Source: Welwitschia mirabilis (Eukaryota; Gnetophyta; Gnetopsida; Welwitschiales). From it: 64,000 nucleotides of DNA. Below are positions 37,791-49,304 of the stretch, in pieces. The notes beneath the pieces were generated by a model, which was given only the letters and a program-made list of their open reading frames with translations, did no database searches and was not told the DNA's origin. The stretch spans positions 296,721,958 to 296,785,957 of the forward strand of contig JBOZIK010000001.1 in assembly GCA_051453625.1 (NCBI GenBank), in the 5' to 3' direction. The translations under genes and the position numbers were made by a program. The stretch's first letter is position 1. Each line of letters opens with the position of its first letter.

Positions 37791-38399
37791 CCATTAGAGT
37801 CTTCCTTCACTAGTTATATGCAATGTTTTTTATGGTGCCATGATGAGTTGGGTAATAACTTTTGTGCTTTCCATTTTTCTATTCATTGGTTTTCCCCATG
37901 GGAGAACTTTAATTTCTCTATGATCTAAGCTAGCTTTCTCAACATATTTCTAAGTACTTAAATCTCTTGTCCTATGTTTAAGATGGAGGAAGTATCTATT
38001 TAAGTGGAGGATATATTTTAAGGACAAGGAATAGGATTTAACAATAGGTGTGACAAAAAGAGATTTTAGAAAGAAGAAGATTAGAAATTAGCTGTAGGTA
38101 GAGGAGGCAAAAAGGGTGAAGGTGCCATAGACATGATGGAATCTATAGTTAATAAGGTAATTATGTTCCTTGGTTTACACATAAGAGCATGATATTAGGT
38201 GGTGGTGAAATAATAGGATTTAGAGAGGTTGGATTTGAATGGCCATAAGGGATTACCAACATAAGCCTCTTGAGACAAATGATATCATGCATTAGATCCT
38301 ATAAACTATTAAGGTTAGGCCTCTATTCTAAAAAGAAATGCATCATACCATCTAAGTCCATCTTATACATGATCATGACTTGAAAGGTGAAAGGCTTGT

Positions 38400-38690
38400 A
38401 ATGCATAAGGAGGTGATTATAGAATAACTTGAAAGTGACTATTAAATTTCCTAACTCTTTCTATGTGCTTCTTTTAAATGGTTGAAAAGTATTAATATAG
38501 AGTTTCCAAATATATTTATTCTTAAAATTGATGGATAAAAGCTTGGATTAGTTTATTTCATGAACTAATAGAGTTAGGAGGTAGACATAGATACTAGAGT
38601 TTATCTTTCTCTTTAAGGTACAGAAAAAATAGTTGATAAGAAATTCCTTCTTGATTTACCTTTAAAAAGTGAAGTCCCCAAATGAAAGTT
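38400..38690 (-). pseudogene. Retrotransposon gag-domain remnant (Tat-like)
   Basis: One minus-strand frame reads LCLPPNSISS, a stop, NKLIQAFIHQF, then further on KKHIERVRKFNSHFQ. The pattern of LP-x-x-SI-x-S, a hydrophobic helix ending in F, and a later R-x-F-x-x-x-F is that of the retrotransposon gag (capsid) domain. All of it stays in one frame, with stops only. Gag forms the virus-like particle. It lies about 400 bp inside the 5' LTR. The flanking 37790-38400 and 38690-39070 look like the rest of gag and the leader, without named motifs. Confidence 0.58.
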
Positions 38691-39065
38691 GTGATATCAT
38701 CTATTAATGCTAGGGAAGAGTAGAGCTCCAAGATTGGAGGTACTTGTTATGTTCTATCACTAAAGGATTAAAGATAGAAAAGTTAAGGGAATAAATTCCA
38801 ATATAGAAAGGATGAAGGTTGATTATGAGTGAGTTAGTTAAAGAAGTAATAGGACTAGTGGAAAATGATGGATGGAATGGAGGATTACTAGTTGGAGGTG
38901 GTGATGGGTCCAAACAAGAGGTTTATGAAGAGAAACCTTTAGAAGAAAATGTGGTAAAGGAGAAGTGAAAGGGAAATGAAGATTCTTCATCTCCCTTCTT
39001 TACTATTTATAGCCATATCTTAGAGCATGTATGATAGTGATAACCTAGTATAGCTACTTTTAGGC

Positions 39066-39085
39066 CCTTCTTATAGTGCCAAAGA
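39066..39085 (-). promoter_or_regulatory. Possible primer-binding site of the Tat-like element
   Basis: On the minus strand TTTGGCACTATAAGAAGG follows the LTR end after about 9 bases. It looks like a decayed TTTGGCGCC-type primer-binding site, as used in the Tat and Athila groups. Two CpG-type changes would account for the core. The spacing from the LTR is larger than usual. Confidence 0.4.
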
Positions 39086-39690
39086 ATAGATGTTGATGTG
39101 GTTTATCTGCCCTAGACTTAGAAGAAACAATAATGATTGCTTTCCAAGGTAAGGTTATAAACTTGTTTTAGAAGGTAACTAGACATTAGGTACCTAAAAA
39201 TGATTTACCTCAAGTTATAAAGTAACATGAGAATAGTATTAGAGTGATGAATAATTTCCACTAAATATACCTTCATGAAAGAAAGAAAAATAAAAAAACA
39301 AAACAAAAGGGAAAGTAAGGGAAAAAGGAAGATAGGATTCCCTTGAAAAAGGGTTTATCCTTTAAGGTTTCCATACAGTGAGGAAAGTTGGAATAGATCT
39401 TGGTTATGGGATTATAGTATCTTAAAAAGTCTCCTCCCTAGGCTAATTAGATGAGATAGGCTAAGGTTCAAATAAGGAGATAAGATGCACCTAAGGAGTG
39501 GTCTTTCTCCTAGAACTATATGACTTAGTTTCTTCTTCATGAAAAGATGTTATTTGAAATCAGGTTCTCTATTCACTATCTTTGAGGTACTTTAAATACA
39601 AGTATTAATGATGCAAAGTTAAAACTATCTTTATTATATTAATTATCAAAAACATCACTATATTTTCCTTCCCTATCATTGTAAAGATGG

Positions 39691-39698
39691 TTATATAG
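39691..39698 (-). promoter_or_regulatory. TATA box of the Tat-like 5' LTR
   Basis: The minus strand reads CTATATAA, aligned with the CTATATAAA of the 3' LTR. Confidence 0.58.
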
Positions 39699-40669
39699 TA
39701 TTTTTATTCTATAAGAGGAAAAGGAGAATCTATAATATTACATCAAAAGATAAAAAGATAAATCACAGACAACTAAGAGAAATTCATGAAAAGAGGGATA
39801 TCATGATCATTTAGGATCTTTTGTCAATAGAGGAGGTGTGTCTATCTCCTGACTTAAAGTCAAAGCTCTTGTAGAGTTAAGTTGAATGCTTATAATGTAG
39901 ATAAGGAAATAAGGCATCTCTAGTTCATTCATAGATCACTAAACTAGAGGAGGTCTCAGGAAGAAAGAGAAAACATATAGAGGATCCCCTAGATTTTGAT
40001 ATCCCCAAAGTAGGAGAGAATGAAATATACTACAGCTTTGAGGTGGGAGTAGAGAAGAAAAAATAACATGAAAGAATGCGAAGGAAGTTGAGTGATGATA
40101 TCCAAATAAGAACTTTCAAGTATCTTGAGATAAGTAGTGATTTCATTGGATTAGTGCTTGTAATGATACATGTTAGATACCAATAAGTTGTAGTAGTTAT
40201 TATAATAGTAGTTATTAGCATGATCTCTAAGGGTGCTAAAAAGAATCATCCCAATAAAAAAAAGATCCTCTTCCTAGTCATCAGGCTAGTTCTCACCTAG
40301 TGGTGTAATGTTATAGGTAGGTTTGCTTGAATTTGGTACATTCTAAGAAACTAATATAATGTTAGGACTCTTTTAAAGTTTAAATTAGTGAATTGTGATG
40401 AATGAAATGTCAAAGGTAGAAGATGAAGTAGTGAGGGGTATGTATAGATGGTAGAGAACTAAGTGTAGGAAAACTAGTAAGGAGGGGTTCCCTAACTGTT
40501 GAGATGCAATAGAGGAAGGGGGAACTAATAAAACCAAATTCTAAGGGATTTTAAGGCTGAGAGAAGAGTTAGAAGTAAATCAACGTCCATGCCTTGATAT
40601 GGAAAAGAAGGGGATTCCATACTACATAAAAGTTAAGGGAATTCCATGCCCTCTAGAGGGAATGAAATT

Positions 40670-40985
40670 TGGATAAGGTAGGAAGGGTACTAGGAAGAGT
40701 AAAAGAGGAAGGAGAAAGATAGAAAGGATAAGGAAATGAAAAAGGATAGGAAATTAAGGAAAAAGAAGAAAAAAAGGAGAGATAAAGGAAAAGAGAAGAA
40801 AGGGTAAGAAAGACGGAGAAAGAGAGGGAAGGTAAAGAAGAGAGATAAATAATAGGGAAACAGAGGAGATAAGGAAATAATGAAATAAGAGAGAAGGATT
40901 AGAGTGAAAGAAAGAGAGAATGAGGAGGAGGAAGAAAGAGGAATAAAATAAAGAAAAGGAAGAAAATAGATGAGAAGAGTCAAAG
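40670..40985. repeat. Long purine tract (plus strand) in 5' LTR U3
   Basis: Almost entirely A and G on the plus strand, with few pyrimidines. It is the counterpart of 11150-11510. A second tract lies at 41325-41470. Both strands give long, low-complexity open frames here that are artefacts of composition. Confidence 0.85.
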
Positions 40986-41514
40986 AGATTACCTTGGATG
41001 TATAGGTTTCAAGTCATCTTATCAGTTGATAGAGACCTAAGATATCTAATGTTCTTACTTAATCCTTAATGCTTCTATGATCTACTAGGAAAGAGAAGTG
41101 AAGGAGGAACTTAATTTTAGCATTAAGAGGTAAATATTTAATCATCAAAGAATAGTTGGGATTCTAGAAGTCCTAAAGATCCTAATAAAGGGGGAAGATG
41201 CTAAAGGGAAAAAAAAGTTTTCATGCCTTAGATGTGAAACAATCCAATCTTCCACATCTTAGATGGGGTATCTAAGGCATTTAATGTCTTGAACATGGAA
41301 ATCTAGGTTTTGGAAGGTGAAAGGATGGTAAGAAAGAGTTAGGAAAGGGGAAAGAGAAAAAGGGAGGAAATACTAAAAGAGGTAGTGAAAAGAGCAAAGG
41401 GAAAGAAAAAAGGAAGATAAGAGAGAAGATAAGACAAGGGGGAAGTAAGAGAGAAGAACATGAAAGAGTGAGAATGACATATTCCATGGGTACTAAGAGT
41501 AGGTATTAATAAAA

Positions 41515-42325
41515 AATACTAATTTTTCTTAGTAAGCTTACATGTATAATAAGCAAGATCCATAATTATAAGTCCATATAGAAAGATAAGAAAGAAAGAA
41601 TCATATAAGATAGAAGAATAAAGGCTTAGGTCATATGAAATATAATAAGAAAACCTTAGTCAATACGAATTTTAAGGATAAATTCAAGATTTTTGATATC
41701 AATTCTAAGAGGCTCTAGTAGGCTTTCATAATAGTAAGGAATTCAACTATGCTTCTACTAGCCAAAAGACTCATCTATTTATAACCACAGACTAACTACA
41801 AAAGTAAAGTTTTTATAGGTAGTTTAGGTTCCCTTAACCCATCCTTTTCAAGCTTGGCTACTAAGTGTGAATAATAATATATAAAATGTTTTAATTAAAT
41901 TTAGTTACTGAAGATAAATTGAAATAATTAAACTTTTCATAAAAATAAAAAATGTACTTCATAAATAAAATATGATTATAATAAATCTAAACCATTCTTT
42001 AATTAAATTTTAAACATAAGCCAAGTAATTTAAAAGTAAACTATAAAAATAGAAGATATGCATAAGTAACATTAGACTTTATAATTAACTAAACCTTTAA
42101 GTAATTAACTAAATTTTAATAACTTAAACTTAACTTTCAATAAATTTCTTCAAATAGAAAAGTGTGCTTATATTTTTGATAATTTAGTTTATTTTTTTAA
42201 AAAAATAATAATAATTATTAATAGATTAACTACTAAAATTATTATTATTGATTATTTCCCAACATTTATTCATTTATTTAATTCATTTACAAAGTTTCCT
42301 ACCCTTTGGAAATTTATACATGACA
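41515..42325 (-). repeat. 5' LTR of the chromovirus-like element, upstream part
   Basis: It aligns with 1205-2025 of the 3' LTR: the shared stretch around CAACTATGCTTCTACTAGC, then TAATCCATCC versus TAACCCATCC, and the TGTCATGT start at 42325. It carries the element's promoter. The first five bases outside it are TTTTA (42326-42330). The partner of that target duplication is outside the window. Confidence 0.75.
41773..41784 (-). promoter_or_regulatory. TATA box of the chromovirus 5' LTR
   Basis: The minus strand reads GTTATAAATAGA. The nested Tat-like element begins about 260 bp downstream, so any transcript started here would run straight into it. Confidence 0.6.
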
Positions 42326-44511
42326 TTTTAGTTGTAGGTAGCTTGAAGGATTTTTAAATATAATTCTTTATTTCTTTATCATCCATTATTGATAACTATC
42401 AAATTGTTACTTCAATAAATTAGCATTGTGTTGCAATATCTCCATCATTTCCATCTTTAAATTTAATCTTTACAGAGGATAACATAAATGCAAAAGTCTA
42501 AAGTCAGTTGGTACCTAGTACTATTATGTTTATGATTCTACATAGTTCCTAGAGGTGTATTTTCATTTAGTGGTTGTACCTCTAATCTAGTTTATAAGTG
42601 GATCAATCAAGTGATAGTAGCCATAAATGAAATCATGATTGATTATCATATCTCTATTTGTTATTTTCATAAAGATGAGCTTTTCGTTAGAATCTCTTTA
42701 CTAATTAAACATTTAGGGCCTTATTGGTTGGATCTCCTACTACATTTAAATCTCCATAAGAAAGATGTAAAGGCAAAAGTTAAAGACAATATTAAAACAA
42801 CTCAACAATCCTTCTTCATCCTTAATGAATAAACATCCTATTACAACTCTTCATACTCCTTTCCTAGAGACTATGGCTATAATTCATAAGAAGAAGGATA
42901 AAAATCATGAATCTCTTATGTGTATTAATAACCTTCTTTAAAATGCAATTGAAGAAAATATCAAGTTCAATGTATAAAAATGAGTTATTTATTTTCATTT
43001 TCTTCTTTCAATTGAGTCATAGGTACAAAAGTTTCATTTATGTTTCCATTATTTGGAGATAAAATATTACTACATTTTAGTAGGGAATAATTTTTAGAGA
43101 AAAAATTCGTCTAAATAGCTCTTCCTAGCTTCACATAAGTTTTTACAAGTATTTCTTTATAAGCATTTAAAAGGTAATAGAAAATGATTTTTATTTGAGC
43201 TATGTAATTTTGCTAGATATTTAGAGAGTTGAATTTTAGTATGAAGAGTGATGTCTAGCAACAACCATTCTTTTTAAATCCTTTTAATTTATATAGTGTT
43301 CATGATATAAATAAATTTAAAAAGAGTTAATTAAAATACTTACTTATCCCACTCCTTGAAACTCTATTTTGATGGCTTTCTTCCTGTGATTATTATTTAT
43401 GGTCATTCCTTATGACTTTTATTTCATGTTTTATATAGTCTAATAGATCATGATTCATGACTATTCATCATGACTACTATATTTTTGGATGATATTGCAA
43501 AGGCATTAATAGTCACCAACCCAATACTCAATAATTAGAAAATATTTCTAGCTATTCACTTGTGGCTTTTCATAGATGAGTTTTTACTCCATGATCATCC
43601 ATCTAATTATCTCTTCAAGTCATCAATATGGAATTCCATAGTTGCTTACTACTATTACATATGGTATTAGATGAAAATAAAATTAATTAAATCAACTTTA
43701 GTTGTTGCCATATTAAATGAATTAAAATATACATCAATAAGTGCACTTTGATGATTTTAGATTTGCTAATGGCAACTCAAATTTATGATTACTATTTCCC
43801 CTTTGTTCTAAGTTCTTCTATTTGTAACCTCTATTAGAGTAAATTTTAGTAATAGAACCAAATATTTCCTTCGACTAAAAATTCCAACATAAATATGTCA
43901 ATAGTAAGAATCGTTCTATCATCATACATTTTATGCTAGGTTCCTTTTAAAAAATGCACAGCTAGATTAAGCACACCTATAAGGTTGGATTTTATAGCTA
44001 GCTTCTACCTAGTTAAATCCCTTTACCTCTTTTATTGTAGGTTTTGAAAGTACTAGAAGATAGAAACCCAAGAACATTTTCATTTCTTAATTCCTCAAAA
44101 TGGCTTATACACTCTAGTTTTTTAAATCAATTCTTTAATTATCATTATGATTTATTATCATTATTTTTTACCATGATTCTTATAATTTAGATCAGATTTT
44201 TATTTCTTTATCTGTTGGATAGTATTTTATTTGAATGTAGAAGAAAATTATTAAATTTACAATGTTATATTTACTAAAACATATAAAAATAGAAAAAGAT
44301 AATAATACAAATTACTATTATAGAATTTTATCACATTATTAATTTTGAATCATAGCTAATGTAGTTCATAAATTCTATGGATTTTCTAGCAAAGACTTGA
44401 TGGCTCAACCCAACTAACAAGCTATGGTTATTTTAATGATATTCTATATACAGAGTTTTTTAGCTACATGGATGAAGAAATGGATTGTATTTAGTTTACC
44501 ATCAAGCATGA

Positions 44512-44772
44512 ATAGCCCTTTCATGTAGTATATTCTTTGAACTACAAATTGTATATATAGGTGCAAAAGAATTTCGAGAAGATGCTATAGTACAAATTTG
44601 GGTTAGCTCCATGTTTCATAGATCATGTACTATTTTTGGGGAGTCTAACAATTTCATAGAATACTTTATTTTGTATTCAATCATATCTCCTATTACATTC
44701 ATAGTTTACTTCTATCTAGGAACTCTTCCCAATGGTTTATATAGTGGACTTTTTATACCACTAGGTAAATGA
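44512..44772 (+). pseudogene. Unrecognised open stretch without a good start
   Basis: Open on the plus strand for 86 codons between two stops. The only ATG is at 44611, leaving about 53 codons. The translation is unusually protein-like for this region (KEFREDAIVQIWVSS, then IISPITFIVYFYLGTLPNG), with a possible membrane segment around IISPITFIVYFYL. I do not recognise the family. It may be an exon or element fragment. Confidence 0.3.
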
Positions 44773-44869
44773 GTTAATAATGAACTTTCTATATCTTATT
44801 TTATATTCTTTTTTTTTTCAATTCATAGATTCTTATATTAGCTTAAAAGCTTATATAATAATTAAAGTT

Positions 44870-44957
44870 AGTTTTTTAGTAAAGTTTTATTTCATTTCAA
44901 CTTTATAGTAGTTTTAGTTTTTTAGTAAAGTTTTATTTCATTTCAACTTTATAGTAG
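44870..44957. repeat. 46-bp period exact tandem duplication
   Basis: A 42-bp block starting AGTTTTTTAGTAAAG occurs twice with a 46-bp period and no mismatch that I can see. It must be recent. Confidence 0.92.
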
Positions 44958-46254
44958 TTCATATCGCCAGGGCTAAATTATCTTTATAAATTATTTCTAG
45001 ATTTTTCACCTCTCATTCATGTATTTAGGAAGTAGATAGGTTATGATTAAGTGAAATAAAATTATCATAATAAAGAAATAACTAATACTTACTTAGTTCT
45101 TTCACATTGGGACATCATTTGCAAAGGATCTGTAATGGTAAAAAAAATTTGAATATGGTAATGTAATTGACATAAATATTTCATATCAATCATCTTTTTA
45201 ATCCTAATAATAAGATTTGGCTACCATGGGATTATTTGTACATTAATCACATATTAATAATGACATCTATCTAGAGTATTATGATGATTCAAAGATTAGG
45301 AGGACTAAAGAAATATTTGTTATTACTAATTCTTAATTATTACAAAGGTCTCTAAATTATTAGATTACTTACATCCAAATGTCCATATAGATCATCATAG
45401 ATTTGAAGTTGATCCTTTTGAGTTTGATTAATACTTATATTCTCTCATTTAGTGATATAAATTATAGGTAGTAATCTTGATTAATTGGACTTGTTGATTA
45501 TGTCTTTTAATTATATTCTAGTTATGAGTTTTCAACAAGAAGGACTATATTTAAAGATTTTGACTAATTTGAAGGAAAGCTTAGTAAGTATCTCATTATA
45601 GAAAGATCCTTCTTTTGTTTTACAGGCCTTATATACTTCACGTGTTTCTCTAGTAGAATTTCCCTTTTGTCACTAGCATATGTGTAATAAGAAGTAACTT
45701 CAGTTCCTCAAGACCTCCCTCATTTAGAGCCTCCTTTTGCTTTAGAGACTAAAAAGTTAGAAGAAATTCTAATTTAAATTTCCATGATAATCTTATTATT
45801 TTTTTTTTTGTAATAACTTAGATTCATTACACTACAAGATAAAGGAAAGAAAGATGAAGCATCAAAAAAGATCTTATATGCATAAAAGAAGGAGAAACTA
45901 AATGGATTATAGAAGGAGTTAGAGGTTTCTGTGAAATTTTATAAAGAAAAAAATCTTATTAATTTCTATGTAAATAAGAAATCGCTTAGAAAAGAAAAGA
46001 ATAAAAGATGGCTAAAGAACAACTCTAGATAGTTATTACATTAGAGTAGGAACTTCATCATTTAGTTTTCCAAAACGTTATTCTAATGAAGTAGATCTTA
46101 GAAGAGATGAATAAATGATTCCAAATTCTAAGTGTATAATTCAATAGAAAGAAAAATTTAATGTTGATCATATACACTACCTTTAAATCCATGAAAATTA
46201 AATAAAACAATTAATCATAGAAGATAAACGTAGAAAGGCTGAGATGAGTGCATT

Positions 46255-46488
46255 AATATGTAATAACCCAAAAGTTCCATAGTTGAAAAAATCTTCATAA
46301 ACTTTGACACTTTCATACCAAATGTAAAACCCTAAATTTTCATAGCTGCAAAAACTTCAAACTATCTCTGATACTAAAATGTAATGACCTAAATTTTCTT
46401 ACTTTAAAACTTTATATATCTTTAATACCAAAAGTAACACCTCAAACTTCTATAGTTGAAAAATTTGAACTTTCTCTAAAACCCAAAA
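46255..46488 (-). repeat. Tandem array of primer-binding-site units, array 1
   Basis: Four units of about 55 bp, each with a PBS-like core preceded on the minus strand by the LTR-end bases TTACATTT or a variant. The cores are at 46309-46320, 46365-46376, 46419-46430 and 46474-46485. Unit 2 is closest to the initiator-Met type (TAGTATCAGAGA on the minus strand). The array directly follows the end of LTR W1. Confidence 0.78.
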
Positions 46489-47963
46489 TGTAATGCCTGC
46501 ATTTCTAGTTCTAAACTTATGAATGTTACATATTTAGCAAAGGATTAAATCCTTATTATTCTCCTTTAACTAATGCATTAATTAAAAAAATGATCCATAT
46601 TATTAATAGAAAATTTAAACTCTATAATGTTCATCTCAAGAATTTATAACTTCCTTTAATAATGGCTCTCTTTAAGGTAGTCCTTTCCTCCACAAAACCT
46701 TAATTGTTTAAGAAAGATGGGCATAGAAGTAGGCTGTTATAGCATACGAGAGAAGAAATGTTACAGTGTGAATGACTGAGGTAATAGAAGATGTAATAGA
46801 TGGGGCACTGAGAAGAGAACACCATTAATGAATAACCATTTACAAAATAAGTAAGCATTCTCTAAGACTTAGTTATAGTAGTAGAGATAAGGAACATGCT
46901 CACTCTATGATGAGGTTTCTTATGGTAATTAAGGTGGAGTGGGATAAGTTATAAATTCAGTATGACTTATTAATCATTCAATTCATGGTGTAACGGTTAA
47001 GCATATATGAAATCAATATGGTGGGTGACTATTTAATTCTCACTGCTTACAAATGATAGTATTTTAAAAGGTGTGTTGTGTACAGAGGGTTAAAATTTTC
47101 TTAATAATTATGGCTTTAATTATAATGCATTACATGTGTACGCTCTCAAAAATGCTCACCTCAATAAAATTTCACAAAGATTTTCTTCTCATATAATGTT
47201 AACTTTACCTTATAACTTACATAATGTAACAACTTTTCTTAATTGAAAGAATTTCTTTAAGATCTTTAATTTAAATAATTAAGAACTATGCATATAATTA
47301 ATCATCTAATAAATAGATATTAACACATAAATTCTACATTCATTACTATATTTGATAATAAATCCTTCAAGAAAACTTCCCAGGAATACATATAAAAGAG
47401 AGGCAATAATCAAAATTTCAAGGAAAGTTATATATGATTTAACATTTAATACTAGGAAATTTTAAATTCTCAATAAGCATTTGATTTCAGTCCAAATAAT
47501 TTCTCAAATAGCTTGCAATTTAAATAAATATTGATATGCAAGATCGATATTCACTTCTCAAATTATAGCATCATCACTTAAAAACATAATTACATAGGTC
47601 CTTCAAATACAAAAATAGCAATTTATTAATTCCTACAAAAATTCAAGGATGCAGAAGTATCTCTAGATATGAACAAATACATAAAAGTCTCTCAGCATTA
47701 ATTTTTCTCCACCATACTCCTTGAAACATTCCTTGCACATACAGCATGGTGTGAGAACTGTACCTCCACAGTTTCCATCATGGTTCATGGCAAGGTTTTA
47801 GGATGAAAGGTATTTAAGAATAATCAAGAATCGAAAATCTCATATTAATTACAACAATGCACAATATCAAAATCTCGCAAAATATTTAATGAATAGTATG
47901 CCTTATTATAGGGGTGTCAATTACCCATTGTCTAGTAGATTATTTCAATGGCTAATAGGAACA

Positions 47964-47988
47964 CTTTAGGTGGAATAACCCCCTAAAG
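47964..47988. repeat. Hairpin 1 of W1 (CTTTAGG / CCTAAAG)
   Basis: A perfect 7-bp inverted repeat around an 11-base loop, conserved in W2 at 51915-51938. It lies about 420 bases downstream of the TATA box in the LTR's own orientation. Confidence 0.7.
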
Positions 47989-48059
47989 CTGCACGACATC
48001 ATGTCATGCAAAAGATAGACAGGTAATAACCCTAATCATTGACAGCCACTCCTATGGCC

Positions 48060-48069
48060 NNNNNNNNNN
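48060..48069. other. Assembly gap (10 N)
   Basis: Ten N inside LTR W1, just before hairpin 2. In W2 the equivalent place holds about nine ordinary bases, so little is missing. Confidence 0.95.
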
Positions 48070-48071
48070 CC

Positions 48072-48095
48072 CTTTAGGTGGCCCAGCCCTTAAAG
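48072..48095. repeat. Hairpin 2 of W1
   Basis: CTTTAGG followed by TTAAAG, a slightly degenerate second copy of hairpin 1 about 108 bp away. W2 has the match at 52018-52043 and W3 at 55920-55946 in inverse orientation. Confidence 0.62.
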
Positions 48096-48400
48096 CCACA
48101 TGATTTGATCAAATAACAAAGATTTAAACATTGTAGAGAAATCATAGCCAAGATATTTATGCAAAGAAAAAGATTTACTTCGAACACATAAAGGATGTAG
48201 TAGACAATTAGAACATATAAGAGATAGATGGAATTTCATAAACCAAATAATAGATTAATGAAAATCATAAAACCATACTAATTTTAAGAAGAACTCAAGA
48301 TATCATGAAGGTTTCAAGGCTCTAAGGATTTTTCAAGCTCCAAGACTCGGTAACAAAGGGTTCTCCACAAATGAAAGTAAGAAAAGAGGAGAAGGAAAAT

Positions 48401-48412
48401 CCTATTTATAAT
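48401..48412 (-). promoter_or_regulatory. TATA box of W1
   Basis: The minus strand reads AATTATAAATAGG. The same TATAAATAGG is present in W2 (52330-52341) and W3 (55582-55592), so it is conserved across all three copies. Confidence 0.7.
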
Positions 48413-48809
48413 TAAGGTTTGGTCTAATGTGAAGAGTTATGGGTATATAAAGATAAAACATCATAAATGGGAATGATTATATGGTGGGAATTATGTTACC
48501 TTGCTAGGCCATTATAAAAATAATAAATAACAATTATGCTTCCCAATAAAAATATTATATAAACATGAGAGCAATTTCAAAAATAATAACTTTAGAAATT
48601 AAGCATCTCTATTCAAAATAATTTCAATTTTAAATCTTTAACTCAGTAGCATTTTCTAGAATAAGCAATTAAGTGAATAAGACCAAAGCATAAAATAATA
48701 ATCATGAAACTATTAGCTATAAAGGAAAACATATAAGACTTAGCATGAAGTATTAGTCTTAAAATATTTTGGACTTAAGTCTTGATTGTTTAAAATATGG
48801 GACGTGACA

Positions 48810-48846
48810 TTTCACCGTCACTTTAAGAGGTTTCGTCCTTGAAATT
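48810..48846 (-). promoter_or_regulatory. PPT-like tract and GGACGAA box before W1
   Basis: The minus strand reads AAGGACGAAACCTCTTAAAG, then TGACGGTGAAA, then the LTR start TG. A GGACGAA box followed by a G-rich tract at this place is common in plant Ty3/gypsy elements. The tract here is decayed. It shows that W1 is a true 3' LTR of a minus-strand element. Confidence 0.6.
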
Positions 48847-49304
48847 AAAATTAGTTAAATATTTTATCTTTTAAAATACTCTACTTTACTTATTTTCATG
48901 ATAAATTTACTCCCTTAACAAGTTATTAAGTAAAAAATAAATATTTCTAATGCAGATTGCATAAAAACCAATCATGCTTCTACATTTTTCATGTTGCTAA
49001 TTTCTTGAAAGTTGTAGAATTCATTCTCTTAACTTGCATTATCATTTTCTTAATAGATTTTCCATCTTTCTTACCATTTCTTACTCATGAACTTCATGCA
49101 CTAAGTTGTTAACTAGCATTGGATCTTCATTTGGAATGGTTCATAACCCTTCTTGAAGTCATACTATTCTTGTGAAAACCAACTACACATATCATAAAAT
49201 TATATTAAAATAGTTAAGTCAAGTGAATTTGCAAAGCTAACAATAGTTATACCTAGTGAGAGTGTCAACTTAACCATAGTTATTCCTAGCAAATTTGAAA
49301 CTTA
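48847..49304 (-). other. Short internal region of a W element, gutted
   Basis: Only about 490 bp separate the PBS array (49305-49538) from the PPT before W1. No gag or pol motif is present, so this copy has lost its coding region. Confidence 0.5.

Larger units (their letters stand above)
9544..41514 (-). mobile_element. Tat-like Ty3/gypsy element nested in the chromovirus LTR
   Basis: Two direct copies of a roughly 2.4 kb LTR (9544-11941 and 39094-41514) bracket internal sequence with minus-strand gag, protease, RT, RNase H and integrase traces in the correct order. The outer flanks are two halves of a single chromovirus LTR, which is whole at 370-2025, so the boundaries are well supported. 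The footprint of about 32 kb exceeds a single element because at least two further insertions (about 12.1-23.0 kb and 30.86-37.66 kb) sit inside. I could not find a clean target-site duplication: the best pair, ATTAT at 9539-9543 and ATACT at 41516-41520, matches at only 3 of 5 bases. Confidence 0.72.
39094..41514 (-). repeat. 5' LTR of the Tat-like element
   Basis: Paired with 9544-11941, about 2.42 kb against 2.40 kb. It has the same order of features: TGATG edge, TATA, GGAGGGGTTCC-type patch, ATTCCATGCC motifs and two purine tracts. Its right edge falls where the chromovirus LTR resumes, near 41514. Confidence 0.78.
1..42325 (-). mobile_element. Chromovirus-like Ty3/gypsy element, decayed, carrying a nested element
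   Basis: Read on the minus strand, the order is 5' LTR, PBS, gag region, protease, RT, RNase H, integrase, PPT, 3' LTR, the usual Ty3/gypsy order. The 3' LTR runs off the left edge of the window. The 5' LTR is interrupted between about 9543 and 41515 by a Tat-like element. Matching terminal bases (TGTGATGT reading left from 2025, TGTCATGT reading left from 42325) define the LTR start. Every domain carries stops and frame changes, so the element is dead. The chromovirus assignment rests on the RT and integrase motifs. I did not find a chromodomain. Confidence 0.72.
42326..46254. other. Unassigned sequence outside the nested elements
   Basis: AT-rich. Coding-like plus-strand patches occur at 42611-42832 (open for 73 codons from a GTG), 44512-44772 and 45524-45960. 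None has a recognised motif, and the last is broken by several stops. It may be old host intergenic DNA or a further decayed element. No LTR pair, terminal inverted repeat or RNA gene was seen. Confidence 0.35.
46489..48809 (-). repeat. W-family LTR, copy W1
   Basis: On the minus strand it starts TGTCACGTCCC at 48809 and ends GGCATTACA at 46489, about 2.32 kb. It aligns throughout with 50360-52738 and, in inverted orientation, with the first 1.6 kb from 55127. A 10-N gap lies inside. A PPT-like tract precedes it on the minus strand, so it acts as a 3' LTR, yet a PBS array also follows it. Confidence 0.82.

Noticed and set aside
40690-40983. Minus-strand 97-codon frame rich in Ser, Phe and Leu (also 41281-41487)
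   Set aside because: It is a translation of the purine tract. Low-complexity DNA without stops gives such frames by chance.
42611-42832. Plus-strand 73-codon frame as a host gene
   Set aside because: It starts at GTG, has no motif, and its length is easily reached by chance in AT-rich DNA with this many bases.
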